From the NCBI GenBank assembly GCA_021324015.1, contig JAJPJX010000042.1, positions 1-64,000 of the forward strand: 64,000 nucleotides of DNA, given 5' to 3'. The notes under the pieces were generated by a model that saw only the letters and a list, made by a program, of their open reading frames with translations, did not search any database and had not been told where the DNA came from. Shown piece after piece: positions 50,140 through 57,800 of this stretch (positions are counted from its first letter, which is position 1; each line of letters starts with the position of its first letter). The DNA comes from Solibacteraceae bacterium (GTDB lineage Bacteria; Acidobacteriota; Terriglobia; Bryobacterales; Bryobacteraceae). The translations under genes and the position numbers were made by a program.

Positions 50140-51144
50140 ATGGATATCCGGGCCCTCCCAAAGATCGAGCTACACCTGCACCTCGATTGCTCGCTCAGCT
50201 ACCAGGCGGTATCGACACTTGACCCCCGTGTGACGCGCGAAGAGTATGAACGAGACTACATAGCGCCGCGGCGATGCACCAACCTGGCTGAATTCTTGAC
50301 GCGCGCACCCAAGGGCTTTCAACTCATGCAGACGGAGGATTCCCTCCGGCTAGTCGTAGAAGACCTGTTTTCACAGCTTGTGCAGGACGGTGTCATCTAT
50401 GCCGAGATCCGGTTTGCACCTCTCCTTCACACGGATCGGGGCCTGACCTCCGAGCGCGTGGTGCAGATCGTGGAAGCCGCAACCAGCAACATGATTCGCA
50501 ACAGCGGCATCGAAGCCCGTCTGATCCTTTGTACCTTGCGGCACTTCACAGAGCAACAGAGCATGGAGGTGGTGGGGTTGGTCGAGAAGTTCCGGGGCAG
50601 CCACGTGGTGGCGCTTGATCTTGCCGGCGACGAAGCTGGTTTTCCCATAGACGCGCACCTGGGCGCGTACCGTCACGCCAGAGACAACGGCTTGTGTCGC
50701 ACAGCGCATGCCGGCGAGGCCCGTGGCCCGGATAGTGTCTGGGAGACAATCCAGTTGTTGCAGCCCACACGAATCGGCCACGGCACCCGAAGCATCGAAG
50801 ATCCCCGATTGCTTGAGAAACTGAAGCGCGAGGGCATACATCTGGAAATCTGTCCATCTGCCAACGTGCAGATTATCCCCTCGATCGCTGGCTGGGAGCA
50901 TCACCCGATTGACCGGCTGTACCGCGCAGGCGTTGCCTTGAACGTCAACACCGATACGCGCATGCTGACCCCGGTTACCCTGACGAGCGAGTACGAAGCC
51001 CTGGAACAGATCTTCAGTTGGGGGGGCGAAGAGCTTCTGCGAACGAATCTCATGGGAGTTGATGCGGCATTCGCTGGCGAAGCCGTCAAGCAGCACCTCA
51101 AGACCAAGCTACTGCAGGGCTATACCGTCGCAACCCGCGCTTGA
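50140..51144 (+). CDS. add: adenosine deaminase family protein
   Basis: A 334-residue zinc enzyme expected to deaminate adenosine or a related purine. Metal histidines are in IELHLHLD (H12, H14), the catalytic pair is HAGEA (H190, E193), and the late aspartate is D272 in VNTDTRML. Bacterial relatives have NTDN; the threonine at 273 is a mild departure. It starts at the ATG at 50140 so that the HxH lies near the N-terminus; 12 more codons are open upstream. Sampled GC is about 55% by eye, lower than in flanking genes, and the 5' and 3' neighbours are remnants, so it may be an acquired gene. Confidence 0.8.
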   Translation: MDIRALPKIELHLHLDCSLSYQAVSTLDPRVTREEYERDYIAPRRCTNLAEFLTRAPKGFQLMQTEDSLRLVVEDLFSQLVQDGVIYAEIRFAPLLHTDRGLTSERVVQIVEAATSNMIRNSGIEARLILCTLRHFTEQQSMEVVGLVEKFRGSHVVALDLAGDEAGFPIDAHLGAYRHARDNGLCRTAHAGEARGPDSVWETIQLLQPTRIGHGTRSIEDPRLLEKLKREGIHLEICPSANVQIIPSIAGWEHHPIDRLYRAGVALNVNTDTRMLTPVTLTSEYEALEQIFSWGGEELLRTNLMGVDAAFAGEAVKQHLKTKLLQGYTVATRA

Positions 51145-51149
51145 GAGCC

Positions 51150-51285
51150 CGAATCCAGCCAGTCGCCAATCCGCGGACCCGTTGGCCGAGATTACGTCGG
51201 GGTGCATGCTCCCCAGAACACTCTCCACGTCGCGAGCATTGAACCGCTCGTAAGGACGCTCAAGCATTTCCACGCCATGCAACAT
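51150..51285 (-). pseudogene. SnoaL/NTF2-like N-terminal fragment
   Basis: About 35 codons on the minus strand read ERPYERFNARDVESVLGSM then HPDVISANG. This is the conserved N-terminal helix and strand of SnoaL-like (nuclear transport factor 2 fold) proteins. The frame runs out of similarity at the adenosine deaminase 3' end, and about 100 residues expected for the family are missing. I take it as a truncated remnant. The rest of 51145-51323 shows nothing else. Confidence 0.5.
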
Positions 51286-51323
51286 TCGAGTCTCGATTCC
51301 GCCGTATCTGTTTACGATTGCGA

Positions 51324-51881
51324 TTATCGCGCGTGTGGTCCGTCCGCTCCAGGCGACCGGCGCGTTAGTGGCGGGTCGGATAAGGCGCTTTCCTGTGCTG
51401 CGGATATACGCCGATCTTGCAGAATAATCCGGAAGACGAGACCATGCGTGATCAGCAGAAGGGGTACCACGCAGGTCGGAATGAAGTAGGTGGCCCCTAA
51501 CTGCCCCGCCATGAGGCCGGCGTGACCGGCCTGGTAGAAAGCGTTGAGGAGATCGGCTGAGCCCCACAGGCTAAAGATCCATGCGATGACAACGCCAGCC
51601 GCGCTGGGCAGCGACATCAGCGAGAGCAAGGCGAGGACTGCCGCAATGATATCCCCATAGGCCGCCGCGTGCGCGAACGCTGGAGGTAGGTCGGGCGACA
51701 CGACGCCGGGCACCAGGAATGCCAAACCGATAAAGCGGAAGCTGTGCAGGATGAGCATTGGCCGCAACGCTGCGTCTCTTTGCCGGACGCGGAGTGCGGG
51801 CCAGATGTATCGGGTGCCGATCACTCCCCATACCATAAGACTGAATGCAATGCTCACGAAAAAGCAGAGTTGCTGCGACAT
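51324..51881 (-). CDS. small integral membrane protein, unknown
   Basis: A 185-residue protein from the ATG at 51881, which has AAGGAG at 7 bases, an excellent ribosome-binding site. It has about four hydrophobic helices (SQQLCFFVSIAFSLMVWGVIG; LHSFRFIGLAFLVPGVV; DIIAAVLALLSLMSLPSAAGVVIAW; QLGATYFIPTCVVPLLLITHGL) and a polar C-terminal tail. HSFRFIGLAFL is the most distinctive stretch. I do not know the family. It follows the first NmrA-type gene by 25 bases on the same strand and is probably part of that operon. Confidence 0.65.
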   Translation of the reverse strand: MSQQLCFFVSIAFSLMVWGVIGTRYIWPALRVRQRDAALRPMLILHSFRFIGLAFLVPGVVSPDLPPAFAHAAAYGDIIAAVLALLSLMSLPSAAGVVIAWIFSLWGSADLLNAFYQAGHAGLMAGQLGATYFIPTCVVPLLLITHGLVFRIILQDRRISAAQESALSDPPLTRRSPGADGPHAR

Positions 51882-51906
51882 GGACGTTCTCCTTACGAAT
51901 AGACGG

Positions 51907-53028
51907 TCAGGCCGGCACGCGGCCGTTGGCGGCGCGCCGGGCGCTGTCGGGGCCCAGTGGCGCCGCATTGGCGGCAGCGGCGACGGTGTGCTCGCGCCGC
52001 CAGACTCTTGAGTCAGTCGCGAACTGGGGCTCCGAGGGAAACGGGCGGCGCAGTTCGCGATCGTAACGATCCAAGTTGAAGCCAGGGCTGAGCGGGGTGA
52101 TTAGGAACTGAGCGACCCCGCGAAGCCAATTGCTGACAGTCCGCCGGTTGCGAGGCAACCCTGCATAACGGCGAGCGATCCTCTCGAAGTCCTCCGGCGG
52201 CCGGCCGGTTACATCGAGCACGTCGCTGGTTGGCGCGCCCAGTTCAAAGGCGCCATGCTTCTGATCTTCGATGTAGTAACGCACGTTGCTCATGAGCTCG
52301 ATCGGCATGCCGGCCGTCCGGGCGGTCTTCATGAACAGCCAGATGGGCGTCGGTACGACACGAACCGGCCTCCCAACGGCTCGGCCGATCGCCCTCGCCA
52401 TATCCTCTGCGCCCAGGAGTTCCGGCCCGGTTGGGCGATAGCTCTTCCCGGCGTGTCGCGCCGGGTCCTCGAGGACCGCGACCGCAACTCTGGCGATATC
52501 CTCGTTCGAGGGCGGCGCGTCACGGCTATCGCCGTACATCCAGGGAAACATCCCGAAATGCGCGGCCAGACCAATTGTCGTCAGATAGGTGTCGGCAAAG
52601 AAGCCCGGGTTGACGATCGTATGCGCGACGCCGGGCGTCATCGAGAACAACCGATCGACGAGCCAGTTCTGACGTGTCGAGAGCGAGGGATGCGACGGGC
52701 TCGCCAGCCATTGGCTGAGGCCAACGATCTGTTCTAACCGCGCTTCCCTGGCTGCGACCGCGAAGGCGACCGCGCCGTGGAGCATGTACGGATCGTAAGG
52801 CGGACAAAAATAGGCGCGCTGAACGTCCTTCAACGCGTCGGCGATGCGCTCAACATCGCTCATATCAGAGACCCGAACCTCCGCCCCTTGTGCTTTCAGC
52901 CGCGCGCTGCGGCCATCTTCCCGGTGCACGATGGCGCGGACGGGATAACCGGCATTGAGCAGTTCGGTAAGGACAAGGCTACCCGTCTTCCCGGTAGCGC
53001 CGGTCACGATGATTCTCGGCTTGATCAT
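51907..53028 (-). CDS. NmrA-like NAD(P)-binding protein, long form
   Basis: A 373-residue Rossmann-fold protein of the atypical short-chain dehydrogenase (NmrA/HSCARG) type. The dinucleotide loop is VTGATGKTGSLVLTELL at the N-terminus, and the second segment is AEVRVSDMSDVERIADAL. It has no SDR catalytic Tyr-x3-Lys at the usual place. It is about 80 residues longer than most NmrA proteins: the C-terminus (from about 285) has RRYAGLPRNRRTVSNW and FNLDRYDREL, possibly substrate-specific. AAGGAGA precedes the ATG. It lies 13 bases downstream of a second NmrA-like gene; a TetR gene is divergent from the pair. Confidence 0.8.
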   Translation of the reverse strand: MIKPRIIVTGATGKTGSLVLTELLNAGYPVRAIVHREDGRSARLKAQGAEVRVSDMSDVERIADALKDVQRAYFCPPYDPYMLHGAVAFAVAAREARLEQIVGLSQWLASPSHPSLSTRQNWLVDRLFSMTPGVAHTIVNPGFFADTYLTTIGLAAHFGMFPWMYGDSRDAPPSNEDIARVAVAVLEDPARHAGKSYRPTGPELLGAEDMARAIGRAVGRPVRVVPTPIWLFMKTARTAGMPIELMSNVRYYIEDQKHGAFELGAPTSDVLDVTGRPPEDFERIARRYAGLPRNRRTVSNWLRGVAQFLITPLSPGFNLDRYDRELRRPFPSEPQFATDSRVWRREHTVAAAANAAPLGPDSARRAANGRVPA

Positions 53029-53041
53029 GGTCGTCTCCTTC

Positions 53042-54016
53042 TTAAGAATTCGTCAGGGCTACCCCTCGATAGCCGAGGGACTCGCTCGCTGATTGATGGC
53101 CACCGCCGATCGCCTTGGCATTTGTTCTGAAAAAGTCTTCTAATGTCAGGGGATCCCGGCCGGTGACCACGCGGATGGCATCGGTAGCGTGAAAGGTTCT
53201 CTCCCCTCTCCGGAAGTATTGCCAAAGATGTGTCAGATGATCGAGCGCGTGAGGGTTGATCCACTCCTTCACTGCATTGGCCCACTGCTCGTCCGTGATG
53301 GCCACGTATCGAACCGGCCGTCCGGTGGCCCTTCCCAGAGCTTCCGTTATCTCTTTCACCGTTGGAGTTGCGCTGACCAGCGCGTACACGCTTCGAGAGG
53401 GCGCACCAGGATTCGCCAGCAGGGTAGCGGCTACACGGGATACGTATTCCGCGCCGGCAAGCGGGATGACCGTCGTCTCGTCACCCCAGGGCAGGAAGAC
53501 GGTGCTTTGCTCGGCGACGCTCTGGCTGACCAGAGCGCGCACGTTTTCATAGTAGGGCGGCGCCTGGAGATGAACGGCTCCAACCTGCGCCCAGTCGAAG
53601 ATGCGATCGGCCAGCCGATGCTGAAGATTGCGGAAGCTGGTGGCGTCTTGTAGATCCCGAAAAGCGGGATCGTCAGGCGTGCCTTGAAATTGCGAATTGT
53701 TCACCACAAGCTCGAGGCCCGCATCGCGAGCGGCCGCGGCGAAAATTGCGGCCGACTCAAGCAGCCCGTCGGCCACCGGGTAGGTGAAGTACGCGCGCTT
53801 GACATTCCGCATGGCGGCCTTTACCGAGGCTGGGTTCAAGAGGTCGCCTTCAACCAGCTCCGCATCTTGTTTGCGGAGATCATCGGATCTGGAATCGAGC
53901 TGATGAACGAAGGCGCGAACCGGAGTGCCGTGTTCCATCAAGAGGTTTGCGACCTGCCGCCCGGTTGAGCCTTGCATTCCGCCGGCAGCGCCTGTGACCA
54001 AAATTGGATGAACCAT
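53042..54016 (-). CDS. NmrA-like NAD(P)-binding protein
   Basis: A 324-residue Rossmann protein starting at 54016 with AAAGGAG 7 bases upstream. The nucleotide motif is ILVTGAAGGMQGSTGRQVANLL, a slightly extended loop. HGTPVRAFVHQLD and AELVEGDLLNPASVKAAM follow. Such proteins sense NADP(H) redox state or reduce quinone-like substrates. With the divergently read TetR regulator (intergenic 100 bases) it makes a typical repressor-plus-oxidoreductase detoxification cassette. First gene of the unit 53042-51324. Confidence 0.85.
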   Translation of the reverse strand: MVHPILVTGAAGGMQGSTGRQVANLLMEHGTPVRAFVHQLDSRSDDLRKQDAELVEGDLLNPASVKAAMRNVKRAYFTYPVADGLLESAAIFAAAARDAGLELVVNNSQFQGTPDDPAFRDLQDATSFRNLQHRLADRIFDWAQVGAVHLQAPPYYENVRALVSQSVAEQSTVFLPWGDETTVIPLAGAEYVSRVAATLLANPGAPSRSVYALVSATPTVKEITEALGRATGRPVRYVAITDEQWANAVKEWINPHALDHLTHLWQYFRRGERTFHATDAIRVVTGRDPLTLEDFFRTNAKAIGGGHQSASESLGYRGVALTNS

Positions 54017-54050
54017 GAGAAATCTCCTTTCCCGCTTTTGGGATGATGTA

Positions 54051-54066
54051 TATAATCCTATAGATT
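54051..54066. promoter_or_regulatory. TATAAT and inverted repeat between the divergent TetR and NmrA genes
   Basis: TATAAT (54051-54056) overlaps AATC-CTATA-GATT (54054-54066), a short imperfect inverted repeat. The position in the divergent gap fits a TetR operator covering the -10 of one or both genes. The half-sites are only 4 bp, so this is tentative. Confidence 0.35.
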
Positions 54067-54116
54067 CCGATTTTTTTCGCGCCCTTGGTACTGTAACGGC
54101 CGGGTTGCATCTTGGG

Positions 54117-54716
54117 ATGATTCGCAGCATCCTAATAGTTGTGCGTTACCGGCCGCAGCATAAAGCGGAGATCCGTCAAAAGATTGTGAAAGATGCTGCC
54201 GAGCGTGTTCGTGCCGAAGGCTTGCATGGCGCCGCGGTTGCAGCTGTGATGCGGGATACGGGCCTGACTCATGGAGGCTTCTACAAGCATTTCGAGAACA
54301 AGGACGACCTACTCGCGGAATCGCTGCGTGAGGCATTCCGGGAGGTCGCCGAAGCCTTAGTTCGTGCCGCTGAACAGTCTCCCCCTGGTGAGGCGTGGAA
54401 GGCGGTTGTGAGGGCCTACCTGACCCCGGAGCACTGCCAACACCCCGAGCACGGATGCCCCCTGGCGGCGCTAGCACCCGAATTGGCGCGGGCCAACAAG
54501 ACGATGAAATCAAAAATCGTTGAGGAACTCGCGAACTATAAAGGCCGAATGCTTCCGCTCATGCCTGGCAGCCGGACCGCGGATCGAGAGCGCGCTTTCT
54601 TTGCGATTTTCTCAGCGATTATCGGGGCGGTTGAGATTGCTCGATTACTGCCGGATCGCGCCACGCGAGAGCGAGTGCTGGCGAGCACAAGAGACTTTCT
54701 CTTGCGCAGCTTCTGA
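54117..54716 (+). CDS. TetR-family transcriptional repressor
   Basis: About 199 residues from the ATG at 54117. The N-terminal helix-turn-helix is clear: IVKDAAERVRAEGLHGAAVAAVMRDTGLTHGGFYKHFENKDDLL, with the GFYKHF recognition-helix end of TetR/AcrR proteins. The C-terminal ligand domain has EHCQHPEHGCPLAALAPELA, seen in regulators next to NmrA- or glutathione-type detoxification genes. The start is not certain: a GTG at 54141 is also possible and upstream codons from 54015 are open. It should repress the divergent NmrA-like operon and itself. Confidence 0.85.
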   Translation: MIRSILIVVRYRPQHKAEIRQKIVKDAAERVRAEGLHGAAVAAVMRDTGLTHGGFYKHFENKDDLLAESLREAFREVAEALVRAAEQSPPGEAWKAVVRAYLTPEHCQHPEHGCPLAALAPELARANKTMKSKIVEELANYKGRMLPLMPGSRTADRERAFFAIFSAIIGAVEIARLLPDRATRERVLASTRDFLLRSF

Positions 54717-54768
54717 GGGTTCCGAACAATAATTCTGCGAATTCCTCGTTGATGGACGTGAATGGCTT

Positions 54769-55284
54769 ATGCTGCGGGATATGCTACTTCGGCCAGCGGA
54801 ACCAAATGATGCAGTGGCCGTTGCGCGCGTGCATGTGCGCTCGTGGCAGGCCGCCTACCGCACACTGCTGCCCGACGATTATCTCGATCAGCTTCGCCCC
54901 GAGGATCGCGCGCAAAAATACAATTTCAGCAGCCTCGACCCGCTTCAACCACAGACGATCGTTGTGGCCGAAGCGGGGGTGATCCATGGATTTGCCACCA
55001 CAGCGCCTGCGCGCGAACCGGATATGCCAGGCTTTGGAGAGTTGTGTGCACTGTACGTTGATCCCGATCAGTGGAGCCGCGGCATTGGCGTTGCACTTGT
55101 GGCGGCGGCCCGTTCCCGCCTTCTCGATCTCGGATTCCGGCGTGCCGTTCTATGGGTACTTGTGGGCAACGTTCGCGCAGAACGGTTTTACCGGATCGAT
55201 CGGTGGTCGCCTGATGGCCAGCGCCGCACAGAATCGGTGTGGGGTGTGATGGTCGACGAAATTCGCTACCAGCGTACCCTTTGA
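54769..55284 (+). CDS. GNAT-family N-acetyltransferase
   Basis: A 171-residue acetyltransferase. It starts LLRPAEPNDAVAVARVHVRSW, has the core LYVDPDQWSRGIGVALVAAA with the acetyl-CoA pyrophosphate loop (R/Q-x-x-G-x-G/A in SRGIGVAL), and WVLVGNVRAERFYRIDRW as the following helix-strand. The DGQRRTESVWG end resembles amino-group acetylases. An ATG at 54781 (MLLRPAEP) is an alternative start. It lies 52 bases after the TetR gene. The substrate is unknown. Confidence 0.8.
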   Translation: MLRDMLLRPAEPNDAVAVARVHVRSWQAAYRTLLPDDYLDQLRPEDRAQKYNFSSLDPLQPQTIVVAEAGVIHGFATTAPAREPDMPGFGELCALYVDPDQWSRGIGVALVAAARSRLLDLGFRRAVLWVLVGNVRAERFYRIDRWSPDGQRRTESVWGVMVDEIRYQRTL

Positions 55285-55376
55285 GCCGCCATAAGGCCTT
55301 CCCAAGCTGAGTAGGTAAGGTCGTGGCGCTTCAGCCACATGCGCGGTTGCCCTTACGAAGGCTGATGGACGACGGC

Positions 55377-55536
55377 TCAATGAATTGCGTCCTTCGCGAA
55401 CCGGCGGTGGTGAATCTCCAACCAGAAGTCGGCGAACTCCGCAAATCGATCTCTGCAAAAGCCGCGGATAGCGTCATGACCTGGGATCTTCCACTGCCTG
55501 CATGCGGGCCGCCGCCCGACCGCGAGGCTGCGTCGC
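55377..55536 (-). other. unassigned open stretch, possible gene remnant
   Basis: In the 300-base gap between the GNAT and phosphodiesterase genes, one minus-strand frame is open for about 52 codons and ends at a stop at 55377. Its composition looks protein-like (CRDRFAEFADFWLEIHH, RRFAKDAIH) but there is no start codon and I know no family for it. It may be the tail of a lost gene. Nothing else is visible in 55285-55585. Confidence 0.25.
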
Positions 55537-55585
55537 CTGACTCATCCGTTGAGCTCCATCCCGCGAATTGATTCCCGTGGCTACA

Positions 55586-56767
55586 CTAAACGTACAGCCA
55601 CCGCGCCAGATCCAGATTGTGCTGGAAATACGATTCCGCCGGAGCGCCCGGGGCATTGTGCACCACCAGCGGCACCGCTGTGTCCGATAGCCCGCCGTGG
55701 CTGCGATATGCGGGCGGCAGCGCCTCGCTTTCCGTATCGAGTTCGCCGAAGACGGTGTCGCGGTCGCCGGTCACCATCAGTTCTCCGATACGCTCCGGCA
55801 TCAGGTGGAACCGCCCGGCGGCTTCCGGGCGGCTGAGCACCGATTCCACGCCCGGCAGACGCTCGATCATCGCGGCGGCCCGCTCCGCATCGCCTGGGCG
55901 GTTCAGGTACACCCAAGCCGTGCCGCCGAACCCGCGATGGTGCACCAGGTACTTGTCGCGCTCGGCGGAAATCGCGGCGCGCAGCGGAAGGCCGCGGTTG
56001 CGGCAGGCTTTCTCCAGGTCCCAACAGCGGCTTTTGTGGTGCAGGCCGTGATCCGCGGTCAGCAGGAAGGCGGCGCCGGGAGCGGCGGCCTCGGCTTCCG
56101 CCAAAAGCGCGTCCAGCCGCGCCAGGTGCTCCCGGGATTCCAGCGCTTCCGGTGGCCAGGTGTGCATGGGGTAATCCGTAGTGTGGACGTAAAGACAGCC
56201 GAGATCCGGCCGCGTCTTCAGCAAATGGATTGCCGCGCGGAGCAGCCAGTAGTTGATTTCCCGGCTGTAAATGCCCGGCGCTGGGCCGAGAAGCCGCACC
56301 CATTCCGCCGGCGGCGCTTCCGGAGTGAGCGCGAATTCCGTGCCGCGCGGCAGCAGGGTCGTGGTTTTGCGCTTGCTCGAAAGCAGCGCGGACTTCACGC
56401 CGTGGCGCGCCGCCCGTTCAAACAGCGTGGGCGCTAGAAGCAGCGCCGCGCTCTCCATGTATTCCTCGCGCCCGGCGCGCTCGTCCCAATAGGAGTTGCC
56501 GGTGATACCGTGCACCGCGGGCCAGACCCCGCAGCAGATGGAGGCGTTGTTGGCGTTGGTGACCGAGGGCATCACGCCGCGCACGGTTTTGCGGATGCCG
56601 TCCTTCCCCCAGCGCGCCAGCGTGGGCATGCGGCTGGCGTCCAGGTACTCCGGGCCGAAGCCGTCGCACATCAGCACCACCACGCGCGGCGGCCCGGAGC
56701 GGGCCAGCCACGCGGGCGCCCCCAGGAACGCCCGGCGGGAGAGTTGCGGATCAGAGACTTCCGCCAT
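55586..56767 (-). CDS. Tat-exported alkaline-phosphatase-superfamily phosphodiesterase, phosphonoacetate-hydrolase-like
   Basis: A 393-residue protein with twin-arginine signal (LSRRAFLGAPAW). Metal and nucleophile motifs of the NPP/phosphonoacetate hydrolase branch are present: VLMCDGFGPEYLD (D35), PSVTNANNAS with T70 as probable nucleophile, AVHGITGNSYWD, HTTDYPMHTWPP and LLTADHGLHHKS. The TN-NN-S pattern and GITGN resemble PhnA-type phosphonoacetate hydrolases, but nucleotide or other phosphodiester substrates are possible. Its start overlaps the end of the upstream LRR gene by 17 bases, so it is the third gene of an LRR-LRR-phosphodiesterase operon. Confidence 0.75.
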   Translation of the reverse strand: MAEVSDPQLSRRAFLGAPAWLARSGPPRVVVLMCDGFGPEYLDASRMPTLARWGKDGIRKTVRGVMPSVTNANNASICCGVWPAVHGITGNSYWDERAGREEYMESAALLLAPTLFERAARHGVKSALLSSKRKTTTLLPRGTEFALTPEAPPAEWVRLLGPAPGIYSREINYWLLRAAIHLLKTRPDLGCLYVHTTDYPMHTWPPEALESREHLARLDALLAEAEAAAPGAAFLLTADHGLHHKSRCWDLEKACRNRGLPLRAAISAERDKYLVHHRGFGGTAWVYLNRPGDAERAAAMIERLPGVESVLSRPEAAGRFHLMPERIGELMVTGDRDTVFGELDTESEALPPAYRSHGGLSDTAVPLVVHNAPGAPAESYFQHNLDLARWLYV

Positions 56768-57800
56768 CCAGCCTCAGAGACCGGCGCTCCTCACGCAGCC
56801 GGCCAAGGCCCGGCTCCGTGATGCCCGTCCCGGCCACGTACAGCGTCTGGAGCTGCTTGAGCGCCAGCAGGCGCGGCACCGCCCCGTCATCGATATTGCG
56901 CGCCAGCCCCAGCCGCAGTTCGCGCAGCTTGGGCAGCGCGGCCAGGACCGCGAGCGCGTCGTCGGATACCGGGGTATTGCTCAGATCCAGCACGCGCAGG
57001 TTCACCAGCCGCGCCAGCTTCGAAAGGTCGCGCAGCTCGCTGCGGATCGCCTGCGGTTGCCCCGGACGGTCCGTGCCGCGGTCGGAGAGGTTCGCGCCGC
57101 TCAGGTCCAGCTCCTCGATCTGGCTCAAATCCGCCAGGCGTTGCAGGTTGTAATCCGTCAGCGCCAGGCCCCACAGGCCCGAATCCACGCGCTGCATACC
57201 TCCCACATCCAGGCGGCGCAGTGAGGCGAGCGGCTTTAACAGCGGAAGACAGGCTCCGGTCAGGCGGTTCCCGCCGATAGCCAGGTCCTCCAGTCGAGGC
57301 AGTGCCGAGAGCTCTTCAAAGCCCTCGTCATCGATCTGCGTATACGCCAGGTCGAGCGATCGCTGCGCCCTCAGCCGCGCCAGGTGATCGAATACCTTGC
57401 TGGTCACCTTGGTGCCGCGCAGGTTCAAGCGTTCCAGGCGGCTCCAGCCCATTAAGTGCGCGATGCCGTCCTCGGTGATGTACTCGGCATAGTACAAACT
57501 CAGGTCGGTTACCTCGCGCAAAGGCTTCAACTGCTCCATGCCCACGTCGGTGATCTTGGTGTGCGCCAGGTCGAGCTTGCGCAAGTGCTCCAGGCGCCCG
57601 ATGCGCGCCAGGTCGGCGTCGGTGATCCACGTTGACGTCAGATCTACGGCCACCACGTGCCCGGAGGCGTCCCGTTCCGCGCGGCCTCCCTGTGCCGCAA
57701 TCCACTGCGCCACCCCGGACTCCGTCTCGCCCGCCAGCGCCGTGCCGGCGAACAGCGCGGCGGCCAGAACCCCCCAGCGGAAGGGAGCATGCTGCGGCAT
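56751..57800 (-). CDS. exported leucine-rich-repeat protein, short
   Basis: A 349-residue protein with a signal peptide (to about residue 23, AGTALAGE). An N-cap module follows (ESGVAQWIAAQGG, VVAVDLTSTWITDADL), then about ten leucine-rich repeats of 24 residues of the cysteine-free RNI-like type (LEHLRKLDLAHTKITDVGMEQL). The ATG at 57800 overlaps the stop of the larger LRR gene (TGATG). The open frame continues upstream in phase but that part is a shadow of the neighbour. Probably an extracytoplasmic binding scaffold; the ligand is unknown. Confidence 0.75.
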   Translation of the reverse strand: MPQHAPFRWGVLAAALFAGTALAGETESGVAQWIAAQGGRAERDASGHVVAVDLTSTWITDADLARIGRLEHLRKLDLAHTKITDVGMEQLKPLREVTDLSLYYAEYITEDGIAHLMGWSRLERLNLRGTKVTSKVFDHLARLRAQRSLDLAYTQIDDEGFEELSALPRLEDLAIGGNRLTGACLPLLKPLASLRRLDVGGMQRVDSGLWGLALTDYNLQRLADLSQIEELDLSGANLSDRGTDRPGQPQAIRSELRDLSKLARLVNLRVLDLSNTPVSDDALAVLAALPKLRELRLGLARNIDDGAVPRLLALKQLQTLYVAGTGITEPGLGRLREERRSLRLDGGSL

